Positions 1-8,923 of a stretch of DNA of 64,000 bases are shown in pieces. How positions within the stretch are numbered: position 1 is the stretch's first letter; each line of letters begins with the position of its first letter. This DNA comes from JBCCTX01 sp965263105 (GTDB lineage Bacteria > Bacteroidota > Bacteroidia > J057). Where the stretch lies: positions 2,604,001 through 2,668,000 of the forward strand of contig CBDHGL010000003.1 of the NCBI GenBank assembly GCA_965263105.1, read 5' to 3'. Made by a program: the position numbers and the translations under genes. The notes beneath the pieces were generated by a model. That model was not told the DNA's origin. It did no database searches and saw only the letters and a program-made list of their open reading frames with translations.

Positions 1-1550
1 TCAATGACCATGGTCGATACTTTTTCATAGCTGGCCAGGCCCTTATTGAGCTTTTCTAAACTCTGCCGGAGAGACTCTTCCACAATTTCATTACTCTCCT
101 TTTTGCCGATTTCTGAGAGATTCAATAAGGCCAAAGGCTGAGGACATCCCAGTCCGGCTACACATACCTGTTCGACAAAATCGTTTTCCGCGAGTACCTC
201 TTCCATGGGATTGGGCGTGATAAATTTGCCCTTAGAGGATTTAAAGGCATCTTTTACCCGTCCGGTAATTCGAACATAGCCCTGCTCATCTTTTGTGCCC
301 TTATCTCCACTGTGCAACCAGCCATCTCGAATGACTTGGGCGGTCAATTCGGGATCTTTGTAGTACCCTGTCATCACATAGGGAGTTTTCATCAAAACTT
401 CACCCGTTTCTGGATCAATCTTTACTTCTCCTGCGGGTATGGCTTTCCCTACCGAGTCCGCTGGGCAGTCATGCATGGGACTGTTGGTCATCGAACCACA
501 CACCTCGGTCATTCCATAGGCCTCAATGAGGTGTATACCCAATTTCTTGTACCAGTTTTTGAGGTAGGCAGGCGTAATGGCAGCTCCAGTCGCTACGACC
601 TCTGCGTCTCTCAATCCCAATGCAGTTCGGATTTTCTTCTTTACCACGCCAGATAATATGGGAATCTTCAATAGCCTGTCCATTTTCTGTTGGGGCATTT
701 TTTCTAATACTCCCAGGTAAAATTTAGTCCAAATCCTGGGAACGGCAAAGAGCATAGTGGGCTGGGTTTCCTGAATATTCTGCGCGAATGAATCAATGTG
801 ATCCACAAAGGAAATGGAGCCTCCAGTAGCCAGTGCAGGGGTTTCCATGCCTAGCCTTTCAGCAACATGGTTTAAGGGGAGGAAGGAAAAATATTTCTGA
901 TCCTTACAGGTATATATCCCGATCCAGTTGCTTTCTTTTTCATCTATCATGATTCTGGCAGGGGTCTTATGAGCATGCATTACCCCCTTAGGACTTCCGG
1001 TAGTACCTGAAGTAAACATAATGGTCCACAGACTTTCAGGATCGGGAGTAAAATTCTCTTCTTGGGGGGCATGATTTTCTATTAATTCCTCCCAGTTATG
1101 TCCTTGGCTAATTTCTGCATTGCCGGGGTAATGAGGAAATCGGATAATCGGAATACCAGATCCGAGGGCTTCCACCCGATCTCCCCAGGCATCCAGTTTG
1201 CCAACAAAAATGGCCTTGGAGTCGCTTTTCTCCATGACCTCCTTCAATTTGGCTTTAGGCAAACTGGCATAGAGAGGAATGGAGACATAAGCTCCCATCA
1301 TAATTGCAAGATCTGCCAGGATCCAGTGGTAGCAATTCTTGGAATAGATGGCAATATGATCCCCCTTTTTTAAGCCGAGAGCTGCTAAGGCGGAAGCCAT
1401 TTTTCGGGCTTGTTGCCCAGCTTCTTTAAAGGTTAAGGTTTTCCATTCTTTGCCATAGGGTTGTCGTAGGAATACTTTATCTGGAGTCTCTTTCTCCCAG
1501 TGGTAGAAGTATTCGATCATGGTGGAGCATGTAGGGTAGTGTGTAGCCAT
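1..1550 (-). CDS. AMP-forming acyl-CoA synthetase (partial, runs off left edge)
   Basis: Reading leftwards from ATG at 1550, an uninterrupted frame reaches the window edge (about 516 codons, C-terminus missing). It would activate a carboxylic acid to its CoA thioester through an acyl-adenylate. Visible family motifs are the P-loop-like TSGTTGSPKGV around residue 175, the YGMTE motif, and the A8-type hinge region GWLHSGD followed by a downstream Lys/Arg-rich stretch. The length and the long spacing between motifs fit long-chain (FadD15/AMP-dependent, PF00501) synthetases. It is the last visible gene of the leftward operon starting at 8.9 kb, 53 bp after the SDR gene, so it probably feeds that pathway with its acyl-CoA substrate. 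Exact substrate cannot be told. Confidence 0.9.
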   Translation of the reverse strand, partial: MATHYPTCSTMIEYFYHWEKETPDKVFLRQPYGKEWKTLTFKEAGQQARKMASALAALGLKKGDHIAIYSKNCYHWILADLAIMMGAYVSIPLYASLPKAKLKEVMEKSDSKAIFVGKLDAWGDRVEALGSGIPIIRFPHYPGNAEISQGHNWEELIENHAPQEENFTPDPESLWTIMFTSGTTGSPKGVMHAHKTPARIMIDEKESNWIGIYTCKDQKYFSFLPLNHVAERLGMETPALATGGSISFVDHIDSFAQNIQETQPTMLFAVPRIWTKFYLGVLEKMPQQKMDRLLKIPILSGVVKKKIRTALGLRDAEVVATGAAITPAYLKNWYKKLGIHLIEAYGMTEVCGSMTNSPMHDCPADSVGKAIPAGEVKIDPETGEVLMKTPYVMTGYYKDPELTAQVIRDGWLHSGDKGTKDEQGYVRITGRVKDAFKSSKGKFITPNPMEEVLAENDFVEQVCVAGLGCPQPLALLNLSEIGKKESNEIVEESLRQSLEKLNKGLASYEKVSTMVI

Positions 1551-1603
1551 CGTGGTAATTGATAAATGAAAATGAATAAATGAGAAATGAGAACAGATAT
1601 AAT

Positions 1604-2407
1604 TTACAACAATGATCTCAAAGTTTTAAGTAGACCCATCCGGTCGCTGGCCAAATGCTCCGCTCCGTCTACATAGAGGGTAGTACCTGTGATGTAAGAC
1701 GAAAGGTCACAAGAATAAAACATGACGGCATTAGCCACATCTGCAACAGTCCCAAAGCGTTTCAAAGGGTTTTCTTCCCTCGCTTTTTGAAAACTCTGTT
1801 GAATGGGTTCGGGATATTGGTCCAAACCAGACGATTCTATCGTGCCGGGGGCTACCGAGTTGATTCTGACCCTGTTATGTGCCCATTCTTGAGCCAGGGT
1901 CTTGGTGAGGTTTTCTACGCCGGCACGTGCAGCTCCCGTATGAGCCATACCTGGAAAGCCGCGAAACATATTGGCAATGATATTTACGATGATTCCCTGC
2001 TGTTGGGGGGCAAAAAAGCTTTTGTACATCTCCTGAGATACATAGAAGGTTCCATTTAGGTTATTGCTGATTACTGCTGCCCATCCATTTTCACTTATGA
2101 GCTCAGCTGGGGCAGGAAATTGCCCTCCGGCATTGTTGACTAAAATGTCGAGTTTGCCAAAAGTAGACTTGATCTTTTCCGATACCTCCTTGACTTGATC
2201 TACCTTGCGAATATCACAGGGATGGTAATGGCATTCCCCATAGGCAGAGAGCTCATCCGCTGCTTGCTTGAGGGGATCTTCTTTCCGAGAACAGATAAAA
2301 ACCCTGGCACCTAGTAGCAGGTATTGTTTGGCAATGGCATAGCCTATCCCGCTTCTCCCTCCGGTAACGAGGGCCGTTTTGCCTTCAAATAAATTTTCAG
2401 CGTACAT
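1604..2407 (-). CDS. SDR family oxidoreductase, PECR/DECR-like enoyl-CoA reductase
   Basis: A 267-residue short-chain dehydrogenase/reductase. The Rossmann motif TGGRSGIG lies at residues 15-22 and NNAGG near 90. The classical YxxxK catalytic pair is absent: where SDRs carry Tyr-x-x-x-Lys, this protein reads HTGAARAGVENL followed by TKTLAQEWA. The same GAARAGV replacement is known from peroxisomal trans-2-enoyl-CoA reductase (PECR) and the 2,4-dienoyl-CoA reductase group, so an NADPH-dependent enoyl-/dienoyl-CoA reductase is more likely than a 3-hydroxyacyl dehydrogenase. Two bases separate it from the BKACE gene upstream, indicating co-transcription. It presumably reduces an unsaturated acyl-CoA before carboxylation or beta-oxidation. 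Confidence 0.85.
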   Translation of the reverse strand: MYAENLFEGKTALVTGGRSGIGYAIAKQYLLLGARVFICSRKEDPLKQAADELSAYGECHYHPCDIRKVDQVKEVSEKIKSTFGKLDILVNNAGGQFPAPAELISENGWAAVISNNLNGTFYVSQEMYKSFFAPQQQGIIVNIIANMFRGFPGMAHTGAARAGVENLTKTLAQEWAHNRVRINSVAPGTIESSGLDQYPEPIQQSFQKAREENPLKRFGTVADVANAVMFYSCDLSSYITGTTLYVDGAEHLASDRMGLLKTLRSLL

Positions 2408-2409
2408 GC

Positions 2410-3279
2410 TTATCTAATTTTTGTCTCTTTCAGAGGAATATTGAGCATTTCTCGGGTCTCTTCGATGCTGGCGATTTCTCTCCCCATGGATCTTGCGAGT
2501 TGCACACCCGCTTCTACCAATTCTCCATTAGACTTGGCCATTTCCCCACCTGGGAGGTAAAAATTATCCTCCAGTCCTACGCGGAAATTTCCGCCCATGG
2601 CCGCAGCAATAGCTGCCAGCCTCCATTGTACTTTTTTGATCACGATGGCTTGCCAAAAAGCTCCTTCAGGTACTTGCTTTATCTGGTGAATCAGGTTTTC
2701 GGGAGTGGCGGGAATTCCTCCTAGAACGCCCATCACCAGGCTATAACAAGCATTATCCGGGATGAGACCCATGTCTCTCAAGGGCTCTGCATTGCGGATA
2801 TGGCCCGTATCGAAGCACTCCATTTCGGGAATGGTTCCTGCCTCATTAAAGGTTTTTACCACCTGTTGCATCATTTGGAAAGAATTTTCGAAGATACCTG
2901 AAAAGTAAAAGTCCTTTTTCTTCCGAGAATAGATGGCATAGTTCATGCTCCCCATGTTGAAAGCCGCCATATCCGGACGGGTATAGGGAATGTGGCCCAG
3001 GCGATCTTCTAAAGAAACTCCAATGGCACCGGTCGAATAGTTAATGATTACTGTTGGGCAACGCAGCCGTACTTCACCGGAGATGGCCTCAAATACTTCC
3101 CTTCTCCAACTAGGCATCCCATTGTCTTCGCGGGCGTGGATATGGACGATGCTAGCACCCGCATCCACTGCTCGCTTAGCCTCTTCGCCCAGTTCTTCGG
3201 GCGTATAAGGTAGATGGGGGCATTGAGCCCGAGTGGTTGCGGCCCCGGTTAACGCTGCAGATAGAATGAGTTTATTCAT
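2410..3279 (-). CDS. BKACE family beta-keto acid cleavage enzyme (DUF849)
   Basis: A 289-residue TIM-barrel protein of the DUF849/BKACE family (type member: 3-keto-5-aminohexanoate cleavage enzyme, Kce). Family enzymes condense a beta-keto acid with acetyl-CoA and release acetoacetate plus a shorter acyl-CoA, using a divalent metal. The metal-binding His-x-His is visible in SIVHIHARE near residues 44-52, preceded by the family's PEELGEEAKRAVDAGA helix. Length is normal for the family. It lies between a crotonase and an SDR inside an acyl-CoA carboxylase operon, which suggests a cleavage step at the end of the pathway. The beta-keto acid used cannot be deduced; dehydrocarnitine, beta-ketoglutarate-like and branched keto acids are all known for the family. 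Confidence 0.88.
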   Translation of the reverse strand: MNKLILSAALTGAATTRAQCPHLPYTPEELGEEAKRAVDAGASIVHIHAREDNGMPSWRREVFEAISGEVRLRCPTVIINYSTGAIGVSLEDRLGHIPYTRPDMAAFNMGSMNYAIYSRKKKDFYFSGIFENSFQMMQQVVKTFNEAGTIPEMECFDTGHIRNAEPLRDMGLIPDNACYSLVMGVLGGIPATPENLIHQIKQVPEGAFWQAIVIKKVQWRLAAIAAAMGGNFRVGLEDNFYLPGGEMAKSNGELVEAGVQLARSMGREIASIEETREMLNIPLKETKIR

Positions 3280-3403
3280 GAGTTTTTCGTTGGTAGCATT
3301 TTAGGAATAATCCTTGTTAATTTTGTGAAAGAGACTAGGCGTAACGAAGTCTCTACCACATTATCCATTTCTCATTTTTTATTTTTCCTTTATCATTTCC
3401 CAT

Positions 3404-4222
3404 TTATTCCCCCTTCCATTCCGGCTTCCTCTTCTCCCGAAAGGCTTTAAGCCCCTCCTGTCCATCTTGAGTACCTATCGTTTTCATGAGCATATCATAC
3501 AGATATTTGTGCTCTGCTGCCGAAGGCTGAATATGGTCAAAGGCCTGCAAGCCCATTCGAATGGCAGAGGGGCTGTTTTGTTTCAATTCTTCGATCACCT
3601 GTGCTTGGGTGGCCTCCATTTCATCCGCTGCTACTACCTGCGTAACCAGCCCGAATCTTTCAGCTTCTTCAACGGGAAGGTTATAGCCCCGAATACACCA
3701 ATCAATTACCTTTCTGGCAGGCATGACTTTAAGCAAGGCGGCCATCACCTGGAAGGGATAGATCCCTCTTTTTACTTCTGGTAAGCCAAATTTCACCTCA
3801 TTTTGAGCCAAGACTATGTTGCATCCCGCCAGGAAGAAAAAGCCCCCGGCATAAACATCTCCCGTAACCACCGCTATAGTGGGTTTATATAGTTTATTAA
3901 ACAGCTCTCCGATAAGGACTTCTCCCTTGGGCTTGGGAATGCTTGAATCGTTTTCTTCGATGAAGCCCGCCATGGCTTTGAGATCGGCTCCTGCACAAAA
4001 TACATTTCCCTTTGCCCCAATTACTACTACCCAAATCTCTGAATTCACATGAGCGAATTGCATGGCATAGGCAATCTCATTGACCATCTGAGGGTGTAAG
4101 GCATTCTTTTTGGAGGCTCTATCTAGGGTTATAGATAGGACATGATCCTCAATTTCGACCTGTATGAAGGCATAGCGCTGCTGAGAAAAATGGGCTATTT
4201 GATCCGCTGTAAAAAGGTCCAT
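3404..4222 (-). CDS. enoyl-CoA hydratase/isomerase (crotonase family)
   Basis: A 272-residue crotonase-fold protein. The oxyanion-hole segment FCAGADLKAM spans residues 75-84 and a second conserved stretch, VKFGLPEVKRGIYPF, carries the glutamate position used by hydratases of the methylglutaconyl-CoA hydratase (LiuC/AtuE) type. It would add water across, or isomerise, the double bond of an enoyl-CoA. The gene lies 17 bp downstream of the biotin carboxylase gene, so it most plausibly hydrates the product of that carboxylase. An enoyl-CoA isomerase role is the main alternative. The C-terminal FREKRKPEW motif is typical of the family. A 124-bp gap follows before the BKACE gene. Confidence 0.85.
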   Translation of the reverse strand: MDLFTADQIAHFSQQRYAFIQVEIEDHVLSITLDRASKKNALHPQMVNEIAYAMQFAHVNSEIWVVVIGAKGNVFCAGADLKAMAGFIEENDSSIPKPKGEVLIGELFNKLYKPTIAVVTGDVYAGGFFFLAGCNIVLAQNEVKFGLPEVKRGIYPFQVMAALLKVMPARKVIDWCIRGYNLPVEEAERFGLVTQVVAADEMEATQAQVIEELKQNSPSAIRMGLQAFDHIQPSAAEHKYLYDMLMKTIGTQDGQEGLKAFREKRKPEWKGE

Positions 4223-4239
4223 AGAATGGGCTATTTTTC

Positions 4240-6231
4240 TTAATTACTTTCAATTTTCATCAATACAAAATCGGCTTCTACCTGGCTATTTTCAGCCACA
4301 TAGACCTCGGTTACTTTCCCCGCTTCAACTGCGTAGAGGGTGTTTTCCATTTTCATAGAAGATAGCACCACGAGCCCGTCCCCTTCTTCCACTTCATCTC
4401 CTGCTTGCACCAATACTTTAATGACCTGAGAAGGCATAGGGGATACATAATCTCCTTTTACTTTTTCTTTCTCCTTTTCTGGAAAGCGGTCTAACAGGTT
4501 GATTTCTATATTCCCAGTCGTGGCAGAATGTATAAAATACACTTTCCCCTTTTGGGATAGGTGAAATTTTTGTCGAACGCCATTTATTTCCAGATGTAGA
4601 TGGTGGGAAACTTTTTCTACGAAAATTACCTGAAATCCTTCTTCACCAATGAGAAAATGAAAAGTGTTCCCCTGTTTTCTATAACTCACTTCTCTCCTCT
4701 CAGCTCCCACCTCATAGGACTCCTTTGGGTATTCATAGAAATTATTCCGCCAAGCAGAAGGCATGGCTTTTAACAAACTTCTTTGCTGTTCTCTTTCTTC
4801 CCATCTAAAAAGGCATAGGGCTATAGCAGATAAATATGATGATGTTGGAGGTGATGATTCTTCCCAATTGGCTTGATGGGATTGTATAAAATGGGTATCA
4901 TAATTTCCGAGTTGAAACTCCGGGTGGGAAACTATCTTTAAGAGGAAATTCTGATTGGTTGTGGTCCCGCTGCAGATCAATTGCTGAAGGACATAGCGCA
5001 TCTTTCGGTGGGCGGCCTGCCTTGTCTGATCCCATACAATCAGTTTGGCGATCATGGGGTCATAGAAAACCGAAATCTCGGATCCACTTTGAATGGCTGT
5101 TTCCACTCGTAGGCCTTCCACTTCTGGGACTTCAAAATGAAGCACCTTTCCCGTTACGGGCAAAAAATTATTCGCAGGATCCTCCGCATACAGCCTTACT
5201 TCAATCGCATAGCCCTCGGCGGATACTTCCTCTTGGCTTATTGAAAGCGGCAGACCCATGGCTGATTCAATTTGCATTTGAACCAGGTCCAAGCCACAAA
5301 TTTCCTCTGTAACGGGATGCTCCACCTGTAGCCGGGTATTTACTTCCAGGAAATAGAATTGATTGGATTGCTCATCCAAAATAAACTCCACCGTACCGGC
5401 ATTGTCATACTTCAAGGCTTTTGCCGCTTGGACTGCTGCCTGACCCATACTTTCCCGAAGTTCTGGCGTCAGAGCAGGGGAGGGGCTTTCCTCGATCACT
5501 TTTTGATAGCGCCGCTGGATGGTGCATTCTCGTTCGAGGAGGTGTAGGGTATTTCCCTGTTGATCCCCAAAAATTTGAAACTCAATATGGCGACCCGATT
5601 CAATGTATTTTTCTATCAATAGCTCATCCTCTCCAAAGGAGGATTTGGCTTCGCGCTTAGCTGATTCTATGGCCTCTGTTAAGCCAGACGCCTCCCGGAC
5701 GATCCGCATGCCTTTGCCTCCTCCTCCTGCTGTGGCTTTGAGCAGCAGCGGAAAACCTATTTTCAGTGCTTCCTCTTTTAAGCGTTCCTCCCGCTGATCT
5801 TCTCCCTTATATCCAGGGATGACTGGAACTCCATGGGCCTCCATCAAGGCCTTGGCCTGAGACTTAGAACCCATGGCCTCAATTGCTTCAGGATGAGGGC
5901 CAATAAAGATGATCCCTTCCTGCTGACATAATCGGGCAAAGGAGGCATTCTCGGATAGAAAACCGTAGCCTGGGTGAATGGCATCTGCTCCCATCTTTTT
6001 TGCCGCTTGGATGATTTTCTCTTGATCCAAATAAGAAGCTGAAGGCGCACTTTTCCCGATAAAGAGGGCTGTATCCGCCTCCTGGACAAAGGGCGCCTCC
6101 CTATCAGCCTCAGAAAATACAGCTATGCTGCGGATGCCCATCTTGCGACAAGTCCGTATGACCCTAGAGGCGATTTCGCCTCGATTGGCTATGAGGAGAG
6201 AGTTTATGGAGGAGAGAGGAGAGAGTTTCAT
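4240..6231 (-). CDS. biotin-dependent acyl-CoA carboxylase alpha subunit (biotin carboxylase + BCCP)
   Basis: A 663-residue protein with the full layout of MccA/LiuD/AtuF/PccA-type alpha subunits. The biotin carboxylase N-domain begins LLIANRGEIASRVIRTC (about residue 12); the ATP-grasp glycine-rich loop is KATAGGGGKGMR; the catalytic segment is EVNTRLQVEHPVTE. A BT-like linker follows, and a C-terminal biotinyl domain carries SSMKMENT, with the biotinylated lysine near residue 627. It carboxylates biotin at ATP expense for the partner carboxyltransferase encoded upstream at 6643-8244. Methylcrotonyl-, geranyl- and propionyl-CoA carboxylases share this layout; the neighbouring crotonase, acyl-CoA synthetase and TetR favour a methylcrotonyl/geranyl-type enzyme. 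Confidence 0.93.
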   Translation of the reverse strand: MKLSPLSSINSLLIANRGEIASRVIRTCRKMGIRSIAVFSEADREAPFVQEADTALFIGKSAPSASYLDQEKIIQAAKKMGADAIHPGYGFLSENASFARLCQQEGIIFIGPHPEAIEAMGSKSQAKALMEAHGVPVIPGYKGEDQREERLKEEALKIGFPLLLKATAGGGGKGMRIVREASGLTEAIESAKREAKSSFGEDELLIEKYIESGRHIEFQIFGDQQGNTLHLLERECTIQRRYQKVIEESPSPALTPELRESMGQAAVQAAKALKYDNAGTVEFILDEQSNQFYFLEVNTRLQVEHPVTEEICGLDLVQMQIESAMGLPLSISQEEVSAEGYAIEVRLYAEDPANNFLPVTGKVLHFEVPEVEGLRVETAIQSGSEISVFYDPMIAKLIVWDQTRQAAHRKMRYVLQQLICSGTTTNQNFLLKIVSHPEFQLGNYDTHFIQSHQANWEESSPPTSSYLSAIALCLFRWEEREQQRSLLKAMPSAWRNNFYEYPKESYEVGAERREVSYRKQGNTFHFLIGEEGFQVIFVEKVSHHLHLEINGVRQKFHLSQKGKVYFIHSATTGNIEINLLDRFPEKEKEKVKGDYVSPMPSQVIKVLVQAGDEVEEGDGLVVLSSMKMENTLYAVEAGKVTEVYVAENSQVEADFVLMKIESN

Positions 6232-6235
6232 TTTA

Positions 6236-6598
6236 TTATTCTAAAGATCTTATGAATCCTCGTATCATTTTCCTGATTTCAATTACTTCGTTTATAAGCT
6301 TCATTGTATAATTCTTATTGGCATATTCTAAATCAGTGATTAGATAAAGCTGAGTTTCTATTTCGCATAAAGAACCTATAGAGATTCTTAAGAATTGGGT
6401 TAATTCTTTATTAGTTCCTCGCCCACAGCCTTCCGCGATGTTTGACGGAACCGAAATAGAGGCCCTTCTGATTTGAGCAGATAAGCCGTATAACTCCTCT
6501 TTCGGTAGTTCATTAGTTAAATCATAGATTAACTTCACTAGGTTTCTGGACCTTTTCCATATTTCCAAGTTGTTAAAGTTCTTTATCACGTTCCTCAA
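6236..6598 (-). CDS. four-helix-bundle protein (S23 / 23S rRNA IVS-encoded protein family)
   Basis: A 120-residue protein recognisable by LEIWKRSRNLVKLIYDLT near the start, LSAQIRRASISVPSNIAEG in the middle and a helical C-terminus (PF05635 family, four-helix bundle). The family is named after proteins encoded in 23S rRNA intervening sequences and is very common in Bacteroidota as stand-alone genes of unknown function. No ATG is available at the N-terminus; the frame begins at TTG 6598 or GTG 6589. Its base composition is visibly more AT-rich than both flanking genes. It sits between the two carboxylase subunit genes, 4 bp from the alpha subunit and 44 bp from the beta subunit, which looks like an insertion into a conserved operon. 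Confidence 0.85.
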   Translation of the reverse strand: MRNVIKNFNNLEIWKRSRNLVKLIYDLTNELPKEELYGLSAQIRRASISVPSNIAEGCGRGTNKELTQFLRISIGSLCEIETQLYLITDLEYANKNYTMKLINEVIEIRKMIRGFIRSLE

Positions 6599-6642
6599 AT
6601 ATTTATTTCAGATTCAATTCCCTCCTCACCCCTCTCCCCTTT

Positions 6643-8244
6643 CTAGTGTCTCCAGACACCATAAGAATTGCTTCCCTTTATCTCCTGGTTGTATAAAACG
6701 GCCAAGCAAAAGCCTAGGTAGTTGCGCGTTTCTCGTGGGTCAATGACCCCATCATCCCAGAGTTCAGAAGTTGAATGCCATGCTGAAGCCTTGGATTCTG
6801 CCTCGGCAACGAGCATAGCCTTCATCATCTTGAGCTGCTCTTCATCCACGTCCTTGCCCAGAGACTTCGCAGATGCTTTTTGGATGATCTCCATTACACC
6901 TGCTAATTGTTCTGAACCCATCACCCCGATCTTGGCATGTGGGTAGGTAAAGAGAAAACGCGGATCGTAGGACCGACCATTCATCCCATAATTTCCAGCC
7001 CCATAAGATGAGCCAATCATCAAGGTGATAGAAGGAACCTTGCTATTGGAAACCGCATTGATCAATTTGGCTCCATTCTTTATGATTCCCCCTTCTTCAT
7101 AGGCTTTGCCCACCATATAGCCGGTCGTGTTTTGCAGGAAGATCAAGGGAATATTGTTCTTATTGGAGAGTTGGATGAACTGGGCGGCCTTATTGGCAGA
7201 TTCAGAAAAAATAACGCCGTTGTTTCCCAGAATACCTATGGGATAGCCATGAATTTTGGCCCAGCCCGTGATCATGGTGGGACCGTATTCGGGTTTGAAT
7301 TCCGAAAACTCAGAACCATCTGTGATTCTCATGATGAGTTCTCGAACATCGAAGGGAGTTTTGATATCGGCCGGAACCACATAGAGCAATTCTTCTGGAT
7401 CAAATAAGGGCTCATCGATAGGACCTTCCGGTACAAGATGGGCTTGGGTCGTATCCACAAATTCCATGATTTCCCGGGCTATTCGAATCCCATCATATTC
7501 GTCTTCCGCCAGGTAATCTGAAACACCCGAGATCCGACTGTGCATTTCTGCCCCGCCGAGTTCTTCATCAGTAGACTCTTCGTTAGTGGCCATTTTCACT
7601 AGGGGAGGGCCGGCTAAAAAAACTTTGGCTGCCTGCTTCTGGAAGATGGCGAAATCTGACATGCCCGGGACATAGGCCCCTCCTGCTGTGGCGTTGCCGA
7701 ATACCACGGAAATGGTTGTCAAGCCCATCTCTGAGCGTCGCGTGATTTCCCGAAAACTCTCTCCGCCGTAATTGAAGATTTTGGCTTGATCGGGTAGGTT
7801 GGCTCCCCCACTTTCAACTAGATTAATACTGGGGAGTTTATTTTCTCTTGCGATCTCTCCAATTCTGAGGCTTTTGAAGGTAGTGGCGAAATCTACAGAA
7901 CCTCCCTTGCGACTCCCTACATTGGAACTGATCATACAGAGTTTTCCCGCTACCAATCCGATACCTGCCACATTGGTTCCCCCAGCACCAAAGCCCCCTT
8001 TTTGATTCATCCCGGAAAGGGGAAGTAACTCCAAAAAGGGACTGTCCTGGTCTAAAAGGAGCTCCAATCGTTCCCGGGCAAGTAATTTCCCTCGCTTTCG
8101 CGCTCTATCAATATGCTTTTCCTTCCCTTGAAAGCGGCTCTTCTCCATGTGCTGCTCCAACTCTGCGATGAATTTCTTCATCTCCTCATAATTTTCCTTA
8201 CAAGCAGCTGACTGGATATTTATCTGGGATTTGAGTGCTCTCAT
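6643..8244 (-). CDS. acyl-CoA carboxylase carboxyltransferase (beta) subunit
   Basis: A 533-residue carboxyltransferase of the PF01039 family, the length of MccB/LiuB/AtuC. The N-terminal half shows RERLELLLDQDSPFLEL and the oxyanion-type glycine pair in GNATAGGAYVPGMSD; the C-terminal half shows LQNTTGYMVGKAYEEGG and SYGAGNYGMNGRSYDPRF. The last motif, with YDPRF, is characteristic of methylcrotonyl- and geranyl-CoA carboxylase beta subunits rather than propionyl-CoA carboxylase. It transfers CO2 from biotin to the gamma-carbon of an enoyl-CoA. It is the first enzyme gene of the operon, 9 bp after the TetR gene. Methylcrotonyl versus geranyl specificity cannot be settled here. Confidence 0.93.
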   Translation of the reverse strand: MRALKSQINIQSAACKENYEEMKKFIAELEQHMEKSRFQGKEKHIDRARKRGKLLARERLELLLDQDSPFLELLPLSGMNQKGGFGAGGTNVAGIGLVAGKLCMISSNVGSRKGGSVDFATTFKSLRIGEIARENKLPSINLVESGGANLPDQAKIFNYGGESFREITRRSEMGLTTISVVFGNATAGGAYVPGMSDFAIFQKQAAKVFLAGPPLVKMATNEESTDEELGGAEMHSRISGVSDYLAEDEYDGIRIAREIMEFVDTTQAHLVPEGPIDEPLFDPEELLYVVPADIKTPFDVRELIMRITDGSEFSEFKPEYGPTMITGWAKIHGYPIGILGNNGVIFSESANKAAQFIQLSNKNNIPLIFLQNTTGYMVGKAYEEGGIIKNGAKLINAVSNSKVPSITLMIGSSYGAGNYGMNGRSYDPRFLFTYPHAKIGVMGSEQLAGVMEIIQKASAKSLGKDVDEEQLKMMKAMLVAEAESKASAWHSTSELWDDGVIDPRETRNYLGFCLAVLYNQEIKGSNSYGVWRH

Positions 8245-8253
8245 TAGGTTTAT

Positions 8254-8913
8254 CTAAAAGGTAATAAAGGCTTGAACATCATTGGGGAAAACCTCCCCCA
8301 ATTCATCCAGGTATTCCTTGCCAAAGAATTTGCAGAAAGAAGCAAGGCCCTTTTCTGTCATATGGGGAATCAATAGACTCCAAATGAGTTTTTCCCCTTC
8401 GGCGGGTTGCTTTTCGCCTCTGATAAGCTGCTGTGGCAACCAAAAAAAAGTCAACATCCAGGTGGTAAAGGCAATGTTGTTGTATAAACCTGGAAAGTTC
8501 TCAGGTTTTAGGTTTCCCAACTGAATGGCAAAGGCAATAGCGGCCTTGTTGTCTTGAATAGTCTGGGCCGTCATTTCCCGAAACTGCTGCTTGATTAAGG
8601 GGTGATTTAATACATGGGTATCCAAGAATATAAAGGCGTATTCCTTCTGAAACTTATAATAAAGTTGGACTTCGTTGTGTAGGTTTTCAAAGGAGGGTAG
8701 CTGGCGAGACTTTTGTCTTTGCTTTTCAATTTTGCCCCACATTTCCTGGCCTATAGCTTCTAACAAGGCCTCCTTGTCTTTGAAGTGGTAGGTGAGGTTG
8801 CCACGGCTCATATCCAGCGCCTCTTGAGCCAACTCATTCATGGTGACCGCAGAAAAGCCTTTTTTATTAAAGACTTTTGTCGCGGTTTGAAGAATTTTTT
8901 GCTTAGTATCCAT
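8254..8913 (-). CDS. TetR/AcrR family transcriptional regulator
   Basis: A 219-residue one-component repressor. The N-terminal helix-turn-helix covers residues 1-50 (TKVFNKKGFSAVTMNELA, then MSRGNLTYHFKDKEALL), the standard TetR signature. The C-terminal ligand domain is helical and of the size seen in acyl-CoA-responsive members. The gene opens the leftward catabolic operon and a perfect 7-bp inverted repeat lies 33-52 bp upstream of its start, so autoregulation together with control of the carboxylase pathway is likely. The inducer is inferred to be a pathway acyl-CoA; nothing in the sequence identifies it. Confidence 0.92.
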   Translation of the reverse strand: MDTKQKILQTATKVFNKKGFSAVTMNELAQEALDMSRGNLTYHFKDKEALLEAIGQEMWGKIEKQRQKSRQLPSFENLHNEVQLYYKFQKEYAFIFLDTHVLNHPLIKQQFREMTAQTIQDNKAAIAFAIQLGNLKPENFPGLYNNIAFTTWMLTFFWLPQQLIRGEKQPAEGEKLIWSLLIPHMTEKGLASFCKFFGKEYLDELGEVFPNDVQAFITF

Positions 8914-8923
8914 TGACTGATAA

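Noticed and set aside
1655..2059. plus-strand frames inside the SDR, carboxylase and other genes
   Set aside because: Antisense shadows of well-supported genes.
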